A DNA stretch of 6,802 nucleotides from NCBI GenBank assembly GCA_036508135.1, contig DATCHW010000077.1:1-6802 (forward strand). Reading direction: 5' to 3'. This stretch comes from DATCHW01 sp036508135. Lineage in GTDB: Bacteria; Bacteroidota; Ignavibacteria; Tepidaquicellales; Tepidaquicellaceae. The notes under the pieces were generated by a model. It worked only from the letters and a program-made list of their open reading frames with translations, did not search any database and was not told the origin of the DNA. The position numbers and the translations under genes are program-made. This document shows, piece by piece, positions 6,493 to 6,802 of the stretch (the stretch's first letter is position 1; every line of letters starts with the position of its first letter).

Positions 6493-6802
6493 GATAAACA
6501 TTTTGTGTCTAAAGGCACAAATCAAATCACAAATTTCATTATCTATAAATATTATATACCTGACGGCACAAATCAAATCACAAATTTCATTATCTATAAA
6601 TATTATGTGCCTGACGGCACAAATCAAATCACAAATTTCATTATCTATAAATATTATATGCCTGACGGCACAAATCAAATCACAAATTTCATTATCTATA
6701 AATATTATATACCTGACGGCACAAATCAAATCACAAATTTCATTATCTATAAATATTATATACCTGACGGCACAAATCAAATCACAAATTTCATTATCTA
6801 TA
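6493..6802 (+). repeat. Tandem hairpin-repeat array B (six 51-nt units plus a partial one, continues past right edge)
   Basis: Units start at 6493, 6544, 6595, 6646, 6697 and 6748, and a seventh begins at 6799. Each has the TATAAATATT head shared with array A (diverged to GATAAACATT in the first), a hairpin with loop TGAC (TAAA in the first), and a tail beginning ACAAATCAAATCACAAATTT that is identical in all six. The left arm varies (GTGTC, ATACC, GTGCC, ATGCC, ATACC, ATACC) while the right arm is always GGCAC. The exact 51-nt period leaves a frame of 17-residue repeats open on the minus strand, without a start signal; I treat it as a by-product. The array lies upstream of the small kinase. 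Confidence 0.92.

Noticed and set aside
6450..6518. Longer N-terminus of the small kinase starting at 6518
   Set aside because: The extra residues come from repeat array B and the inner ATG at 6449 matches the start and leader of the paralogous kinase.
6481..6802. Minus-strand frame of 17-residue repeats (ICAVRYIIFIDNEICDL) in array B
   Set aside because: It arises from an exact 51-nt period without stops, has no ATG start in view, and its end overlaps the upstream leader of the kinase. Its first part is degenerate. It could be re-examined if the frame begins with a proper gene outside the window.

Overview
The window is AT-rich and entirely bacterial in style. All four genes lie on the minus strand and all belong to two-component (phosphorelay) signalling. 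Weak or absent Shine-Dalgarno sequences, AT-rich leaders and the style of the PAS/histidine kinase modules suggest a member of the Bacteroidota/Ignavibacteriota (FCB) group, probably environmental. That assignment is inference: the window has no phylogenetic marker.

In transcription order (right to left): (1) 6493-6802, tandem array B, a 51-nt repeat running off the window edge. (2) 5439-6449, a small soluble histidine kinase made of three N-terminal 21-residue repeats plus a kinase core, with no sensor domain visible. (3) 3340-5238, a larger paralogous kinase with twelve such repeats, one PAS domain and a kinase core. (4) 3176-3327, three hairpin elements in inverted orientation plus a hairpin-less head. 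(5) 1481-3167, tandem array A, about 31 full units of 50-52 nt and seven 17-nt short units. (6) 1014-1463, a single-domain Rcp1/CheY-like response regulator. (7) 1-1017, the N-terminal part of a REC-PAS-PAS protein that overlaps the regulator by ATGA and continues past the left edge.

Likely logic: the kinases autophosphorylate on His (H425 and H121) and pass phosphate to Asp in receiver domains, D66 of the regulator and D57 of the REC-PAS protein. No DNA-binding output domain is visible, so the output is probably protein-protein or lies outside the window.

The most unusual content is the repeat DNA. Arrays A and B and the inverted copies share one head (TCTATAAATATT followed by a short hairpin), but each group has its own tail. 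In array A the hairpin arms covary: 25 of 31 units keep complementary arms although two arm sequences are in use. This points to selection on a folded RNA or single-stranded DNA. It resembles REP-type elements mobilised by IS200/IS605-like (RAYT) enzymes, but no such enzyme is in the window. Array A ends only 17 nt before the regulator start codon, so it could also act as its leader. Separately, both kinases carry in-frame 63-nt coding repeats whose 21-residue unit is exactly three heptads, so copies can be gained or lost without breaking the coiled-coil register.
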